Positions 17,548-28,069 of a stretch of DNA of 64,000 bases are shown piece after piece. Numbering within the stretch: position 1 is the first letter of the stretch; each line of letters begins with the position of its first letter. The notes beneath the pieces were generated by a model. That model saw nothing but the letters and a program-made list of their open reading frames with translations, was not told the origin of the DNA and searched no databases. The DNA lies in NCBI RefSeq assembly GCF_000230895.2, contig NC_016604.1, positions 682,001 through 746,000 on the forward strand. The letters run 5' to 3'. Both the position numbers and the translations under genes were made by a program. The stretch is from Mycolicibacterium rhodesiae NBB3 (GTDB lineage: Bacteria > Actinomycetota > Actinomycetes > Mycobacteriales > Mycobacteriaceae).

Positions 17548-19143
17548 GTGGCGAGTATTGTCACACCTACCATCAATTGCCAATGTGTCTTCCGAGGGAT
17601 TGACTGCGTGCAATTAGAAGTGAAGGTGTCGACAAACTCACCTAGCGACCGGCCCACCAAGCCTTTGCGAAAGGCTGCGGCGGTACGACACGTGGAGCCG
17701 TCCCCACCGCGCTTTGTCGAGATCATTCGCGTCGACCCCGTGTATTCGATCCTCACCATGCTGATGGACGCCGGCTATGCCGCGCTTTCGGTGTTGATTG
17801 CCCATTGGTGGATTCCTGGGGCGCTGGAGCAGGACCGCAACCTGGCCCTGTATTCCTGGCTGTTCGTGCCGATCGTGGTTGTGGTTATGACCCTGCGCGG
17901 GCTCTACCGACAGAAGCTGAGCCACGGATTTCTCGACGAGTTCGAACCGGTGGAGACATCGATCGCGTTGTCGGCGTTGGGCCTATTGCTGATCATGGTG
18001 CTGTTCGTCCCTCGCCTCACGCCGGAGCAGGCCGGCGCCATCTACCTCAGGCCCAGCGACCTGGTGCTTCGGATCTGGGTGTGCGCGGCGGTTCTCATTC
18101 CCGCGATCCGGTTGCTCCGATCGTTCTTGAATCGCTGGCTCCGGCGGCGGTTCCATGTCGGGGTGCCAGCCCTGGTGATCGGCTCCGGCCCGGTGGCTCA
18201 CCAACTCATCACCCGGATGCGCGAGGTGAAGGAGTACGGCTTGTGGCCCGCCGGTGTGTTAGATGATCTGCGGCCGAATGAGTCTGAGAGGTTCGAGATT
18301 CCGTACCTCGGCACCACGGGCAACCTCGAGAGTGCAGTAAAGGCAACTCGCGCGGAGGAGCTCATCGTCGCCCCTTCGTCGTTGCCCGACGAACAGCTGG
18401 CGCGCGTCGCCAAGCAAGCGCAGCAACTTGGGTTGCGGGTGCGCGTGGTGCCGCGTCTGATGGACGCGGTCGGCACCAGCACCACCATCGAACACCTCGG
18501 CGGTGTACCCCTGATGGTGCTGAACCGAGTCGATCCGAAGGGCTGGCAGTTCACGGTCAAGCACGCGTTCGACCGCACGGCCGCACTCCTGGGCCTGCTG
18601 CTGATCTCGCCGCTGCTCGCCGTGCTCGCGCTTGCGGTCAAGCTCAGTTCGCCGGGACCGGCTCTCTACAGCCAGGACCGGATCGGACGCGACGGCAAGG
18701 TTTTCGGCTGTCTGAAGTTCCGCAGCATGCGCCTCGACGATGAGAACAACGTGCAGTTCGAACCGGAGCACGGGGCGGCGCCCGGCGGGGTCGAGGGCGA
18801 GGACCGACGCACATGGATCGGCAAGATCATGCGGAGGACGTCGCTGGACGAACTACCTCAGCTCATCAACGTTCTGCGCGGGCAGATGAGCCTGGTGGGT
18901 CCACGCCCGGAACGGCCGGAGTTCGTGGAGCTGTTCGAGATGCATGTGCGCCGCTACGGCGAGCGGCACCGGGTGAAGGCGGGTATGACCGGCTGGGCCC
19001 AGGTGCACGGTCTTCGCGGGCAGACGTCGATCGCCGACCGCGCCGAATGGGACAACTACTACATCGACAACTGGTCGCTGATGCTGGACTTCAGAATTCT
19101 GCTCCTGACCATCCTTGCGGTGCTCAGACCGATAGAGAACTAG
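17548..19143 (+). CDS. exopolysaccharide polyprenyl glycosylphosphotransferase
   Basis: Up to 531 residues from GTG 17548; in-frame GTGs at 17620 and 17626 are credible later starts, since the first 26 residues look non-conserved. Four to five membrane helices (about 65-200) precede a CoA-binding-like domain (about 210-340). The C-terminal bacterial sugar transferase domain (about 345-531) has KFRSMR, SLDELPQ with the catalytic Asp-Glu, and LVGPRP. Such enzymes (WcaJ/CpsE type) put a hexose-1-phosphate on undecaprenyl/decaprenyl phosphate, the first step of a surface polysaccharide. The cis-prenyltransferase homologue, FAD enzyme and BcsB-like protein that follow support that pathway. Confidence 0.92.
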   Translation: MASIVTPTINCQCVFRGIDCVQLEVKVSTNSPSDRPTKPLRKAAAVRHVEPSPPRFVEIIRVDPVYSILTMLMDAGYAALSVLIAHWWIPGALEQDRNLALYSWLFVPIVVVVMTLRGLYRQKLSHGFLDEFEPVETSIALSALGLLLIMVLFVPRLTPEQAGAIYLRPSDLVLRIWVCAAVLIPAIRLLRSFLNRWLRRRFHVGVPALVIGSGPVAHQLITRMREVKEYGLWPAGVLDDLRPNESERFEIPYLGTTGNLESAVKATRAEELIVAPSSLPDEQLARVAKQAQQLGLRVRVVPRLMDAVGTSTTIEHLGGVPLMVLNRVDPKGWQFTVKHAFDRTAALLGLLLISPLLAVLALAVKLSSPGPALYSQDRIGRDGKVFGCLKFRSMRLDDENNVQFEPEHGAAPGGVEGEDRRTWIGKIMRRTSLDELPQLINVLRGQMSLVGPRPERPEFVELFEMHVRRYGERHRVKAGMTGWAQVHGLRGQTSIADRAEWDNYYIDNWSLMLDFRILLLTILAVLRPIEN

Positions 19144-19257
19144 TCCCACCGCGACGCCGAACGCCATCCGCTAATGGCAATTTCCGCAATCGCCGACGCG
19201 ATGAATACAAGCTCCGATACTTTCTGACATATACGCTCGTCATTGGGGGTTTTGTCG

Positions 19258-19923
19258 GTGGGTTCGTCGGTGCAAGGTGAACCAGCCCATGTGGGCTTGA
19301 TACCTGACGGATTGCGGCGCTGGGCGAAGGCCAACGACGCCACCTTGGCAGATGCCTACCTCCAAGGTGCCCGGAAGGTCACCGAAATCCTGTTGGCCCT
19401 GCAGCGACGCGGCGTTCAGACCGTGACGGTGTACAACCTCAGTCGAGCGAATCTCGGACGGCGCAGCGACGAGCTGGACGCCGTGTATGGGGCGTCGATG
19501 CAATTTCTCACCACGATGATTCCCGACCAATTCGATCACTCCGTCTGCAGTGTTCGGTTGTACGGCGACCGAAATGCGTTGCCGCACAAGTATGTCGCGG
19601 CCGCAGAAGATCTGGAATCGGCGATGGATGGCGGCGAATTCCGCATCAACATTCTCGCTGCGTATGACGCACGCGACGAGCTGCAAGCCGCGCATGAGCG
19701 GGCTCGACGCGAAGGGTGCCACATCACTGCGGCACTCGACATTCCCATGCTCGACATGGTCATTCGCACCACCCCCGAACCATTGCTCAGCGGGTTCCTG
19801 CCCTTGCAGAGCCAGTACGCCCAACTGAACTTCCTGCAGACGCCGCTCAACGACCTCACCGAGCAGGACATCGACGATCTCATCGCCGCCTACCGCCGCT
19901 TTCCGCAACTCAGGGGGCGGTAG
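19258..19923 (+). CDS. divergent cis-prenyltransferase (UppS-like) homologue, catalytic residues partly lost
   Basis: 221 residues from GTG 19258 (a TTG at 19243 is possible). The fold signatures of undecaprenyl diphosphate synthase are clear: HVGLIPDGLRRWAK (the family has HxxxIMDGNxRWA), TVYNLSRANLGRR and VIRTTPEPLLSGF with YAQLNF. The Asp in PDG and the Arg of IRT remain. The Asn after DG is Leu, the GH pair of the next helix is lost, the second Arg of RTxGExR is Leu, and the YAE Glu is Gln. It may therefore be a low-activity enzyme or a non-catalytic partner, as NgBR-type subunits are. It sits between a polyprenyl-phosphate sugar transferase and an FAD enzyme. Confidence 0.75.
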   Translation: MGSSVQGEPAHVGLIPDGLRRWAKANDATLADAYLQGARKVTEILLALQRRGVQTVTVYNLSRANLGRRSDELDAVYGASMQFLTTMIPDQFDHSVCSVRLYGDRNALPHKYVAAAEDLESAMDGGEFRINILAAYDARDELQAAHERARREGCHITAALDIPMLDMVIRTTPEPLLSGFLPLQSQYAQLNFLQTPLNDLTEQDIDDLIAAYRRFPQLRGR

Positions 19924-19927
19924 CGGG

Positions 19928-21322
19928 GTGGAGGCAGCAAGGAATCCGTTGATCATCGGCGCGGGGCCCGCCGGTCTCACCGCCGCGCTCGCGTTGATGA
20001 AACGGGGAATCACGCCTCGCATCTACGAGTCGTCCGCAGACGTCGGCGGCCTGGCCCGCACGCCGACCAGCGGCGACTGGCGCGTCGATCCGGGTGGTCA
20101 CCGTTTCTTCACCAAGAGCGAGGAGGTCTCCGATGTGTGGAGATCTCTGCTTCCCGCCGATCAGTGGGTCTCCGTACGCAGGAGCTCGGCCATGCTTGTC
20201 AACGACCACCTGGTCCGATACCCGCTTCTCGGTCGTGACCTCGTGACCCAGATGGGACTCCGGAGCGGAATCCGCGGCCTGGCGAGCTTTTTCTGGCCCA
20301 AATTGCGCAACAGCATGGCCCCGGTGAACGATTCGGAGAGCTTCAGCGATTGGGGTAGGAGACAATTCGGCCGCTATTGGTACGAATTGTTCTTCGACGG
20401 GTATGTCCGCAAGACGTGGCTGACCAACCCCGAGAACCTGGCTAGCGAGTGGGCGAACCAGCGCATAAAGCCGATCGGCTGGCACCGGTCTCGTGAGCCG
20501 GATCCCCTGGGTGAGGATGCTTTTCGGTATCCCGTGCATGGTCCCGGCCAACTCTGGGAAGCCGCGGCGAAGAAGCTTGCCGATGCGGGCGTGGACATCT
20601 GCCTCAATTGCGCCGTGACCAAGATCCACCACACCGGCAGATCCTGGACGATGGAGCTTCAGAACGGCGAGACAGTATCCGGTGACGCCGTGTTCTCGAG
20701 CATGCCCCTGCGGAATCTCATCGATACCCTGGAACCCGAACCGCCCCATCGTATTCGGGCAACTGCCGCTACGCTGCGACACCGCGCTGTCATCACCGTC
20801 GCCGTCGCACTGCAGAAGCGCTATGACATTCCCTACAACTGGGTGTACACGCCGGGCAAGAACGTTCGGGTCGGCCGGATCCAGAACTACGGACGGTGGT
20901 CGAGCGCACTGGCTCCCGCCGATTGGAACGGCACGTATCTCGGCCTCGAATACTTCACGCTCCCCGAGGACGACCTGTGGGTCGCGAGCAGCGAAAGCCT
21001 TGGCGCCATTGTCGAACAGGACCTGCGTGAGCTCGGCGTCGCGGACTCCCCCCTCGACAATGTCATCATCGTGCGCTCGCAGTTCGCCTACCCGATCGAC
21101 GACAAGGCGCGGGAGCGAGGCGTCGCACGCATCCGTGACTACCTGCGTCAGAAGCACCCCACCCTGCACCCGATCGGGCGCAACGGGATGCACCGCTACG
21201 ACAACCAGGACCACGCGATGCTCAGTGCCATGCACAGCGTCTCCCGGTACATGGGCGAGAACGTTGATCCGTGGCAGGTCAATACCGGTCGCAGCTATCA
21301 CGAAGCGGGGCTGAAGAACTAA
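19928..21322 (+). CDS. FAD-dependent oxidoreductase, UDP-galactopyranose mutase/amine oxidase-like
   Basis: 464 residues from GTG, 4 bases after the preceding stop. The N-terminal dinucleotide fold GAGPAG (11-16) is followed by YESSADVGGLART and DPGGHRFF, the FAD contacts of the NAD(P)-binding Rossmann-like/UDP-galactopyranose mutase-like group. The C-terminus keeps a final FAD motif (MHRYDNQDHAMLSAM, NTGRSYHEAGL). Proteins of this type occur in polysaccharide clusters; the reaction is not settled (sugar-nucleotide mutase or lipid oxidation). Same operon as the sugar transferase and cis-prenyltransferase homologue; its stop overlaps the convergent BcsB-like gene. Confidence 0.8.
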   Translation: MEAARNPLIIGAGPAGLTAALALMKRGITPRIYESSADVGGLARTPTSGDWRVDPGGHRFFTKSEEVSDVWRSLLPADQWVSVRRSSAMLVNDHLVRYPLLGRDLVTQMGLRSGIRGLASFFWPKLRNSMAPVNDSESFSDWGRRQFGRYWYELFFDGYVRKTWLTNPENLASEWANQRIKPIGWHRSREPDPLGEDAFRYPVHGPGQLWEAAAKKLADAGVDICLNCAVTKIHHTGRSWTMELQNGETVSGDAVFSSMPLRNLIDTLEPEPPHRIRATAATLRHRAVITVAVALQKRYDIPYNWVYTPGKNVRVGRIQNYGRWSSALAPADWNGTYLGLEYFTLPEDDLWVASSESLGAIVEQDLRELGVADSPLDNVIIVRSQFAYPIDDKARERGVARIRDYLRQKHPTLHPIGRNGMHRYDNQDHAMLSAMHSVSRYMGENVDPWQVNTGRSYHEAGLKN

Positions 21323-23274
21323 GTGCGACGCCTGCGGTGTACGGCCAACGCGGCCAGGCTCGCTCCGATGACCACACCGACGCATGCGGCAATCCACCAG
21401 ACCGGGTTGACGCCGCCTTCGTGTGCGGGCTGCGGCGGTGCGGCTGCTTGCGCGTCGATGGTCACCGGATCGCTGCCAGGCAACGAGATCGCCGCAGTTC
21501 CATTCAGCGCGGCCCACCGGCGCACGTCGCCGCCGAGCCAGTCGAGCAGTGAATCGAGTTGATCTGGCGCGTTCTCGGAGGTGGCAAAGAGCACCGACCT
21601 GCTGCCGATGCGCCCGGCTTGCAGTGACGCGAACGGCTTCGCCGGATCGAGGCTCAACGTGGCCGGACTCCCTCCGCCGATCCGCTGGACTTGGACCGTA
21701 CCGTCCGTCGAACTCCGCACCGGCGGAACGACTTTGTCGTTGTCCCAACCGTCGGCGGAGATCAGGACAGCCGGCGACTCGCTGTCGATCGCGTCGGCGA
21801 GCGGCACCACCTCGGTGTCGATACGCGACGCGCTGAGCCGTTGCAGCCCTTTCATGATCGACACCGCGCGTGCGGTGTCGTCGAACGATTCGGGTTCGAC
21901 ACCGACCTGCACCGTGGGCATCAACGCCTGAGGCAGCGACTGGAATCCGGCCGGGTCGGGAGGATCCGCAGAACTGCTCTCGATGGCGGTGGTGTCATCG
22001 ATCGTCAGCGTCACCGGTTGGAACTCACCGCACCTTCCGATGTTGCCCGCAATGTCGACGGCGACGGAAAGCTTTGTGTCCCTCTGGAGTTCGGACTGCG
22101 GGATGCTGACCGTTCGGTCGATCCTGCCGCTGGAGTCCGCGGCCCACTGATCGATTGTCTCGCCACCCGCCGACACCACCAGAGCTCCGCCGACCGTGGA
22201 CGGCAATGGCGTGTAAGAACCCAGTAGATGCACGCGTACATCGCGTACCGGCCGCCCGACACGGGTCTGGTCGACATCGACGACTGCCTGTGGTTTGAAA
22301 GCCGTTGACTTGACCTCGGACTGTCCGAGCTCGCGGAGCGTGACCCGGTCGGGCGACGGGTCGGATGTCGAATCAATGTGCCCGGTAACCACTTTGGAGG
22401 ACAGGGCGAGTTTGGACAGGTCGCTGCCCAGCAGCCGCACCTGGTCTCCGAGTTCGTCGGCCGAGCCGGCGATCCTCAATGCGGGCACGCCCCTGGCGCC
22501 GTCCTGTAGCGAGACGGCGGCATCCGCCCCCTCGCGGATCACGACATTGCGTTCCAGCGGATCCGACGGTGGCGCTGTTTCACCGTCGGCGAGGGGTGCG
22601 ATGTCGACTTCGGTGTTCTGCGTGCCGTATCGGCTGACCACAGCCGTTGCGGCCCGCACCGCCGCATCGGATTCCGCGACCGACGGCTGCTGCGGAGTGA
22701 AAATCGTCATCTTCTGCAACACCGGCGGAAGGAAGTCCGCGACCAGCGTGGGCGCCGCCTCCTTGCCGGTGTAGTCGATCGCCGCGTCGGTGAGCGCAAG
22801 CGGAACCGTCGGGTCGTAAAGGCAATCGCCTTCTTCGGGCAGCAGCCGGCTGCGCACGGTGAACGTGACGGAATTGTCGACGACGCGTGCGCCGGTCAAC
22901 GGAATCGACAGCGGCGTGTTTTCTGCCACCAGCAACTCGATGCGCGATAAAGTCCGGCCTTCCTGGGTCACGAACAGGGTTCCGCCCCGCACGTATGGCG
23001 GCAACTCGACATCGGCGCTCAATGCGCCGGGTGTCAAGCCTTTTGGCACGGGGACGGTGATCGTCTGCGAGGCCTGTAGGCCGTAGAGGGGGATGTCCTT
23101 GTCCACGCCGAGAGACGCCAAGGACAGCGTTGGGGCATCCGCCACCTGCCCGGCGTCACCGGGAGCGGCTTTCACCTGTGATGAGCCGAAATTCACGGTA
23201 AGAACAGCAACTGCGGCCACGGTCGCCACAACGACCGTCGCCTTCTTCAGAACACACGCAAGGGAAGCCCCCAT
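21319..23274 (-). CDS. BcsB-like envelope protein
   Basis: 651 residues from the ATG at 23274, supported by a TAACCT -10 box 7 bases upstream (leaderless) and by an N-terminal signal segment (KKATVVVATVAAVAVL, AAPG). The large extracytoplasmic part is all-beta with repeated jelly-roll and flavodoxin-like modules as in BcsB, including GDCLYDPTVPLALTDA. A single C-terminal membrane helix (NPVWWIAACVGVVIGASL) ends in HRRRR. BcsB guides a nascent glucan outward from the BcsA synthase. No BcsA is in the window, so the partner must be elsewhere or different. Convergent with the FAD gene (4-base overlap). Confidence 0.78.
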   Translation of the reverse strand: MGASLACVLKKATVVVATVAAVAVLTVNFGSSQVKAAPGDAGQVADAPTLSLASLGVDKDIPLYGLQASQTITVPVPKGLTPGALSADVELPPYVRGGTLFVTQEGRTLSRIELLVAENTPLSIPLTGARVVDNSVTFTVRSRLLPEEGDCLYDPTVPLALTDAAIDYTGKEAAPTLVADFLPPVLQKMTIFTPQQPSVAESDAAVRAATAVVSRYGTQNTEVDIAPLADGETAPPSDPLERNVVIREGADAAVSLQDGARGVPALRIAGSADELGDQVRLLGSDLSKLALSSKVVTGHIDSTSDPSPDRVTLRELGQSEVKSTAFKPQAVVDVDQTRVGRPVRDVRVHLLGSYTPLPSTVGGALVVSAGGETIDQWAADSSGRIDRTVSIPQSELQRDTKLSVAVDIAGNIGRCGEFQPVTLTIDDTTAIESSSADPPDPAGFQSLPQALMPTVQVGVEPESFDDTARAVSIMKGLQRLSASRIDTEVVPLADAIDSESPAVLISADGWDNDKVVPPVRSSTDGTVQVQRIGGGSPATLSLDPAKPFASLQAGRIGSRSVLFATSENAPDQLDSLLDWLGGDVRRWAALNGTAAISLPGSDPVTIDAQAAAPPQPAHEGGVNPVWWIAACVGVVIGASLAALAVHRRRRT

Positions 23275-23359
23275 GAGGCGAAGGTTAGTAGCGTGTGCGG
23301 CGATGGACAAACGAGCTACGGAGACATAGCTCACGAAAACGTTGCGACTCCGGATGCGG

Positions 23360-23390
23360 AAAACCCCCGACACGCCGTGCGTACCGGGGG
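23360..23390 (-). terminator. S10 operon intrinsic terminator
   Basis: On the minus strand the arms CCCCCG and CGGGGG (23385-23390 and 23364-23369) enclose an inner 4-bp ACGC/GCGT helix and are followed by TTTT (23360-23363). It starts 21 bases after the rpsQ stop. This is the clearest intrinsic terminator in the window and insulates the BcsB-like gene from the ribosomal operon. Confidence 0.8.
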
Positions 23391-23411
23391 CTTCTCCTCT
23401 TGCGGTCCTGC

Positions 23412-23726
23412 CTATTTCGCCTTTTCGAGAACCTCGACGAGACGCCAGCGCTTGGTCGCCGACAGCGGGCGCGTCTCCATCAGGGAAACGCGGTCGCCGA
23501 TACCGGCATCGCCCTGCTCGTCGTGCGCCTTGACCTTGGTGGTGGTCCGGATGATCTTGCCGTAGAGCGGATGGCTCTTGCGAGACTCCAGTTCGACCAC
23601 GATGGTCTTCTGCATCTTGTCGCTCACCACGTAGCCGATGACCGTCTTACGACGACCGCGGTTCTCCTCGGCGCGCGGAGTGTGCTTCGGGCCCTTGCCC
23701 TTTGCCTGATCTTTAGCCTCAGCCAT
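23412..23726 (-). CDS. rpsQ: 30S ribosomal protein S17
   Basis: 104 residues from the ATG at 23726, whose A is shared with the rpmC stop (TGATG); a GTG one codon earlier is possible. OB-fold S17 core ([27 protein letters not shown]) with a short basic N-terminal extension. Last gene of the S10 operon here, separated from rplN by the accessory block. Confidence 0.96.
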   Translation of the reverse strand: MAEAKDQAKGKGPKHTPRAEENRGRRKTVIGYVVSDKMQKTIVVELESRKSHPLYGKIIRTTTKVKAHDEQGDAGIGDRVSLMETRPLSATKRWRLVEVLEKAK

Positions 23727-23959
23727 CACGCTTCCTCACCTGCGGGCCCGGATGCCAGGCCCAGTTCACGTTCACGCAGCACGGTGTACACGCGTGCGAT
23801 TTCCTGGCGCACCGTGCGAAGGCGGCGGTTGTTGGCCAGCTGTCCGGTCGCCATCTGGAAGCGCAGGTTGAACAGCTCTTCCTTCGACTCGCGCAGCTTG
23901 TCTTTCAACTCGTCGTCGGTCAGTTCGCGCAGCTCGCCCGGCGTCACTCCCACAGCCAT
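23726..23959 (-). CDS. rpmC: 50S ribosomal protein L29
   Basis: 77 residues from the ATG at 23959, overlapping the rplP stop (ATGA); longer readings upstream run inside rplP and are rejected. Two-helix L29 pattern ([28 protein letters not shown]). L29 lies at the peptide exit tunnel and contacts trigger factor and SRP. Confidence 0.97.
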   Translation of the reverse strand: MAVGVTPGELRELTDDELKDKLRESKEELFNLRFQMATGQLANNRRLRTVRQEIARVYTVLRERELGLASGPAGEEA

Positions 23960-24375
23960 CAGAAGTGCTCCTCTCGGGTAACGATGCGTGCCTTGATCGG
24001 CAGCTTGTGGATCGCGCGGGTGAGCGCCTCGCGCGCAGTCTTCTCGTCGGGGTAGCTGAGCTCGAAGAGCACGCGGCCCGGCTTGACGTTGGCGACCCAC
24101 CACTCCGGCGAACCCTTACCCGAACCCATGCGGGTTTCGGCAGGCTTCTTGGTCAGCGGACGGTCCGGGAAGATGTTGATCCACACCTTGCCGCCACGCT
24201 TGATGTGCCGGTTGATGGCGATACGAGCGGACTCGATCTGCCGGTTGGTGATGTACGCGTGCTCGAGCGCCTGGATGCCATAGTCACCGAAGCTCACCGA
24301 GGTGCCGCCGCTGGCGATGCCGCGCTGCCTCGGGTGATGTTGCTTGCGGTGCTTGACCTTACGGGGAATCAACAT
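23959..24375 (-). CDS. rplP: 50S ribosomal protein L16
   Basis: 138 residues, exactly the mycobacterial length ([15 protein letters not shown]). L16 organises the A-site tRNA region of the 50S subunit. The RMGSGKG motif is present. Two bases after rpsC and 1-base overlap with rpmC. Confidence 0.98.
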   Translation of the reverse strand: MLIPRKVKHRKQHHPRQRGIASGGTSVSFGDYGIQALEHAYITNRQIESARIAINRHIKRGGKVWINIFPDRPLTKKPAETRMGSGKGSPEWWVANVKPGRVLFELSYPDEKTAREALTRAIHKLPIKARIVTREEHF

Positions 24376-24377
24376 GG

Positions 24378-25870
<1,493 letters not shown>

Positions 25871-25898
25871 TAGCTATTTCCTCTGCTCTTCAGCGATG

Positions 25899-25920
25899 GC
25901 TCTTCGCGCGAGCGCTCATC
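25899..25920. repeat. 22-bp dispersed repeat, copy 2
   Basis: Identical to 7758-7779 over 22 bases and located in the rpsS-rplV gap. A partial third GATGAGC is found 20 bases further on in the same gap (about 25935-25940 side), suggesting local duplication. See the finding on this element. Confidence 0.6.
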
Positions 25921-25934
25921 GCAGCGCAACCTGC

Positions 25935-26216
25935 TCATCGCCGCTTAGCCTTCCGGTCGTCCTTGATGTGACCCTTGAACGTGCGGGTCGGTGCGAATTC
26001 GCCGAGCTTGTGCCCGACCATCGCCTCGGTGACGAACACCGGGACATGCTTGCGGCCGTCGTGCACCGCGAAGGTATGCCCGATGAAGTCGGGGATGATC
26101 GTCGATCGACGCGACCAGGTCTTGATGACCTGCTTGGTGTTCTTCTCGTTCTGTAGGTCGACCTTCTTGAGCAGATGGTCGTCGACGAACGGGCCCTTCT
26201 TCAGGCTGCGTGGCAT
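25935..26216 (-). CDS. rpsS: 30S ribosomal protein S19
   Basis: 93 residues ([18 protein letters not shown]), standard length, with the [16 protein letters not shown] motif of S19, which contacts 16S rRNA in the 30S head. S10 operon order conserved. Confidence 0.98.
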   Translation of the reverse strand: MPRSLKKGPFVDDHLLKKVDLQNEKNTKQVIKTWSRRSTIIPDFIGHTFAVHDGRKHVPVFVTEAMVGHKLGEFAPTRTFKGHIKDDRKAKRR

Positions 26217-26228
26217 GCTCTAGTGCTC

Positions 26229-27068
26229 CTAGCGCTTATTCTTGCCGGTGCGGCGGCGACGGACGATGAGTTTGTCGCTTGGCTTGTGCGACTTGCGGGT
26301 ACGGCCTTCGGGCTTACCCCACGGGCTGACCGGGTGACGGCCGCCGGAGGTCTTACCCTCACCGCCACCGTGCGGGTGGTCGACCGGGTTCATCACGACA
26401 CCACGGACGGTGGGGCGCTTGCCCTTCCACCGCATACGGCCGGCCTTACCCCAGTTGATGTTCGCCTGCTCGGCATTGCCGACCTCGCCGACGGTGGCGC
26501 GGCAGCGCACGTCGACGCGACGGATTTCACCGGACGGCATACGCAGCGAGGCGTAGGTGCCTTCCTTACCCAGCAGCTGGATGCTCGCACCGGCCGACCG
26601 CGCCAGCTTGGCACCGCCACCGGGACGCAGCTCCACCGCGTGGATGAGCGTGCCCGCCGGGATGTTGCGCAGCGGCAGGTTGTTGCCCGGCTTGATGTCG
26701 GCGTTGGCGCCGGACTCCACGACGTCGCCCTGCGACAGTCCCTGCGGCGCAATGATGTAGCGCTTCTCGCCGTCCAGGAAGTGCAGTAGTGCGATGTTGG
26801 CGGTGCGGTTCGGGTCGTACTCGATGTGAGCGACCTTCGCGTTGACGCCGTCCTTGTCGTTGCGACGGAAGTCGATCACCCGGTAGGCGCGCTTGTGGCC
26901 GCCACCCTTGTGACGCGTGGTGATCCGACCGTGTGCGTTGCGGCCGCCCTTACCGTGCAGCGGGCGAACCAGCGACTTCTCCGGATGGTCGCGAGTGATC
27001 TCGGCGAAATCGGAGACGCTAGAACCGCGACGACCGGGGGTCGTCGGCTTGTACTTGCGAATTCCCAT
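26229..27068 (-). CDS. rplB: 50S ribosomal protein L2
   Basis: 279 residues. The C-terminal [12 protein letters not shown] loop near the peptidyl-transferase centre contains the conserved His. OB and SH3-like domains complete, family length. Twelve bases before rpsS. Confidence 0.98.
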   Translation of the reverse strand: MGIRKYKPTTPGRRGSSVSDFAEITRDHPEKSLVRPLHGKGGRNAHGRITTRHKGGGHKRAYRVIDFRRNDKDGVNAKVAHIEYDPNRTANIALLHFLDGEKRYIIAPQGLSQGDVVESGANADIKPGNNLPLRNIPAGTLIHAVELRPGGGAKLARSAGASIQLLGKEGTYASLRMPSGEIRRVDVRCRATVGEVGNAEQANINWGKAGRMRWKGKRPTVRGVVMNPVDHPHGGGEGKTSGGRHPVSPWGKPEGRTRKSHKPSDKLIVRRRRTGKNKR

Positions 27069-27104
27069 ATCTGGAGTCTTCCTAATTCCTTAATCCTCGG
27101 CCGA

Positions 27105-27407
27105 TCAGGCCGGTGCTCCGAAGAGGTCGATTGGCTTGCTGCCAGCGGCCAGCGTGACTATGGCGCGCTTGGTGTCCTTGCGCTTGCCGTAGCCGGCGCG
27201 AGTGCGCTTGCGCTTGCCCTGCCGATTGAGCGTGTTGACCGAGTCGACCTTCACCTTGAAGATCTTCTCGATCGCGATCTTGATCTGCGTCTTGTTGGAG
27301 TCCGGGTGCACGACGAACGTGTACACGTTCTCTTCGATGAGTCCGTAGGACTTCTCGGAGATCACCGGCGCCAAGATGATGTCGCGTGGATCAGTGACGG
27401 TCGCCAT
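27105..27407 (-). CDS. rplW: 50S ribosomal protein L23
   Basis: 100 residues ([20 protein letters not shown]), normal length. L23 is at the tunnel exit and docks trigger factor and SRP. Its start shares a base with the rplD stop; 36 bases before rplB. Confidence 0.98.
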   Translation of the reverse strand: MATVTDPRDIILAPVISEKSYGLIEENVYTFVVHPDSNKTQIKIAIEKIFKVKVDSVNTLNRQGKRKRTRAGYGKRKDTKRAIVTLAAGSKPIDLFGAPA

Positions 27408-28069
27408 CAGGCCGACACCTCCTCATCTGAGTTCGTGTGCGCTGAGATGTAGGCATCCAGCGCCTCGACGCTGAACACCACGTCGTCGGCCTTCAGCACG
27501 TCGTAGGTGTTCAACTGGTCCGGCGAAATCACGTGCACACCGGGCAGATTGCGCACGCTCTTGGCGCCCGTCTCGTCGGTGCGGCCGATCACGATCAAAA
27601 CCTGCTTGTTCTCGGTCAGGGTGGCCAGGAACGTCTTGGCGCTCTTGGTCGACGGCGCCTGGCCCTCGACGAGCTCCGTCACCGCGTGGATACGGCCGTT
27701 GCGCGCCCGATCCGAGAGCGCACCGCGCAGGGCGGCGGCGATCATCTTCTTCGGGGTGCGCTGGCTGTAGTCGCGCGGCTGCGGACCGTGCACGACGCCG
27801 CCGCCGGTGAACTGCGGTGCGCGCGTGGAGCCCTGACGAGCACGGCCGGTGCCCTTCTGCCGGTACGGCTTCTTGCCGCCACCGCGCACATCGCCTCGGG
27901 TCTTGGTCGAATGCGTGCCCTGCCGCTTGGCCGCCAGTTGCGCCTCGACGACCTGATGCATCAGCGCGATGTTGGGTTCGACGTCGAACAGCGCGGCGGG
28001 CAGCTCCACAGAGCCGTCCTTCTTACCCGCGGGGGTGTGGACGTCGATCTTCAAAGTCTTCTCGGCCAT
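27407..28069 (-). CDS. rplD: 50S ribosomal protein L4
   Basis: 220 residues with the extended tunnel loop ([20 protein letters not shown]). L4 lines the exit tunnel and in proteobacteria autoregulates the S10 operon; no L4-binding leader was proved here. Overlaps both neighbours by a base, indicating translational coupling. Confidence 0.98.
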   Translation of the reverse strand: MAEKTLKIDVHTPAGKKDGSVELPAALFDVEPNIALMHQVVEAQLAAKRQGTHSTKTRGDVRGGGKKPYRQKGTGRARQGSTRAPQFTGGGVVHGPQPRDYSQRTPKKMIAAALRGALSDRARNGRIHAVTELVEGQAPSTKSAKTFLATLTENKQVLIVIGRTDETGAKSVRNLPGVHVISPDQLNTYDVLKADDVVFSVEALDAYISAHTNSDEEVSA

